A DNA stretch of 53,716 bases from assembly GCA_903960515.1 (NCBI GenBank), contig CAJCBL010000209.1, forward strand, positions 1-53,716. The letters are read 5' to 3'. Under the pieces are notes generated by a model. The model had not been told where the DNA came from and ran no database searches. It saw only the letters and a list, made by a program, of their open reading frames with translations. The position numbers and the translations under genes were made by a program. This document shows, piece after piece, positions 53,551-53,716 of this stretch; within the stretch, counting starts at the first letter, position 1, and each line of letters begins with the position of its first letter. This DNA comes from an uncultured Verrucomicrobiota bacterium. Its GTDB lineage: Bacteria > Verrucomicrobiota > Verrucomicrobiia > Opitutales > Opitutaceae.

Positions 53551-53716
53551 GGTAAAGGCCAAAGGACAAGCGCCCGACTCGGGTTGCGCAACCGCGAAGT
53601 GCGCGAGCGGCAGTCATCGAATTGGCGATGCCTTGCCCCCCCCGTTCCCACGGGCCCACCGGCCCGCCAAAAGCCCGAGCCGCACCGGCCGGATGCTATC
53701 GTTCGCGGCCGCGAAC

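Overview
The window (53.7 kb, high GC) looks like the chromosome of a Gram-negative bacterium of the Planctomycetota-Verrucomicrobiota-Chlamydiota group, most likely an Opitutaceae-like verrucomicrobium. This is an inference. It rests on lipid A synthesis (lpxB), a secretin-based envelope machine, the dksA-like/lspA neighbourhood also known from Chlamydia, and Ala/Pro-rich linkers in many proteins. No rRNA, phage, CRISPR array or transposase gene was seen. Almost everything is ordinary chromosomal coding sequence in short, tightly packed operons.

Layout. 1-3.0 kb: 3' end of ileS, a dksA/traR-like gene with a long Lys-Pro-Ala N-terminus, and lspA. 3.0-4.7 kb: hemC-hemD on the minus strand. 4.9-7.6 kb: an NtrC-type sigma-54 activator divergent from an M50 membrane protease. 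7.6-8.2 kb: a small secreted Cys-rich protein and tRNA-Ala(GGC), each with a terminator. 8.5-18.7 kb: a ten-gene type IV pilus/type II secretion-like operon (pseudopilin, MshE-like ATPase, GspF, pseudopilin, PilM/N-, PilO- and PilP-like proteins, secretin) that ends in a REC-GGDEF diguanylate cyclase and an HD-GYP phosphodiesterase. 18.8-23.2 kb: a lipoprotein, an aspartate aminotransferase, a tandem ribbon-helix-helix protein and a sugar ABC ATPase. 23.2-28.0 kb (minus): fmt, then lysM-parB-secG-lolA-like-HAD. 28.2-29.3 kb: an SGNH esterase. 29.6-30.0 kb: a SUI1/YciH protein. 30.2-39.5 kb: 2-oxoacid dehydrogenase genes sucA, sucB, lpd and pdhC, with a nucleoside transporter between the last two. 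39.7-43.9 kb (minus): spermidine-synthase-like gene, Gfo/Idh oxidoreductase, radical SAM protein, lpxB. 44.1-47.9 kb: a lipoprotein and uvrA. 48.1-48.5 kb: an AbrB/MazE-type antitoxin with a truncated Doc toxin. 48.6-53.6 kb (minus): prfB, an unidentified ATP-grasp-like protein and a TPR lipoprotein.

The most unusual signal is a set of short degenerate repeats. They fill many intergenic gaps (29.4, 33.0, 34.5, 38.0, 44.85, 52.3 kb). Matching or similar sequence lies in frame inside inter-domain linkers of sucB, lpd, the 528-residue protein and uvrA; the uvrA insert is a separate array of 30-bp palindromic units. A REPIN-like inverted pair lies at 39.5 kb. This resembles in principle the palindromic elements that invade Rickettsia genes. 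Two further points stand out: prfB carries the classical +1 programmed frameshift site but with UAA instead of UGA, and the pilus-like operon appears to contain its own c-di-GMP maker, breaker and likely receptor.
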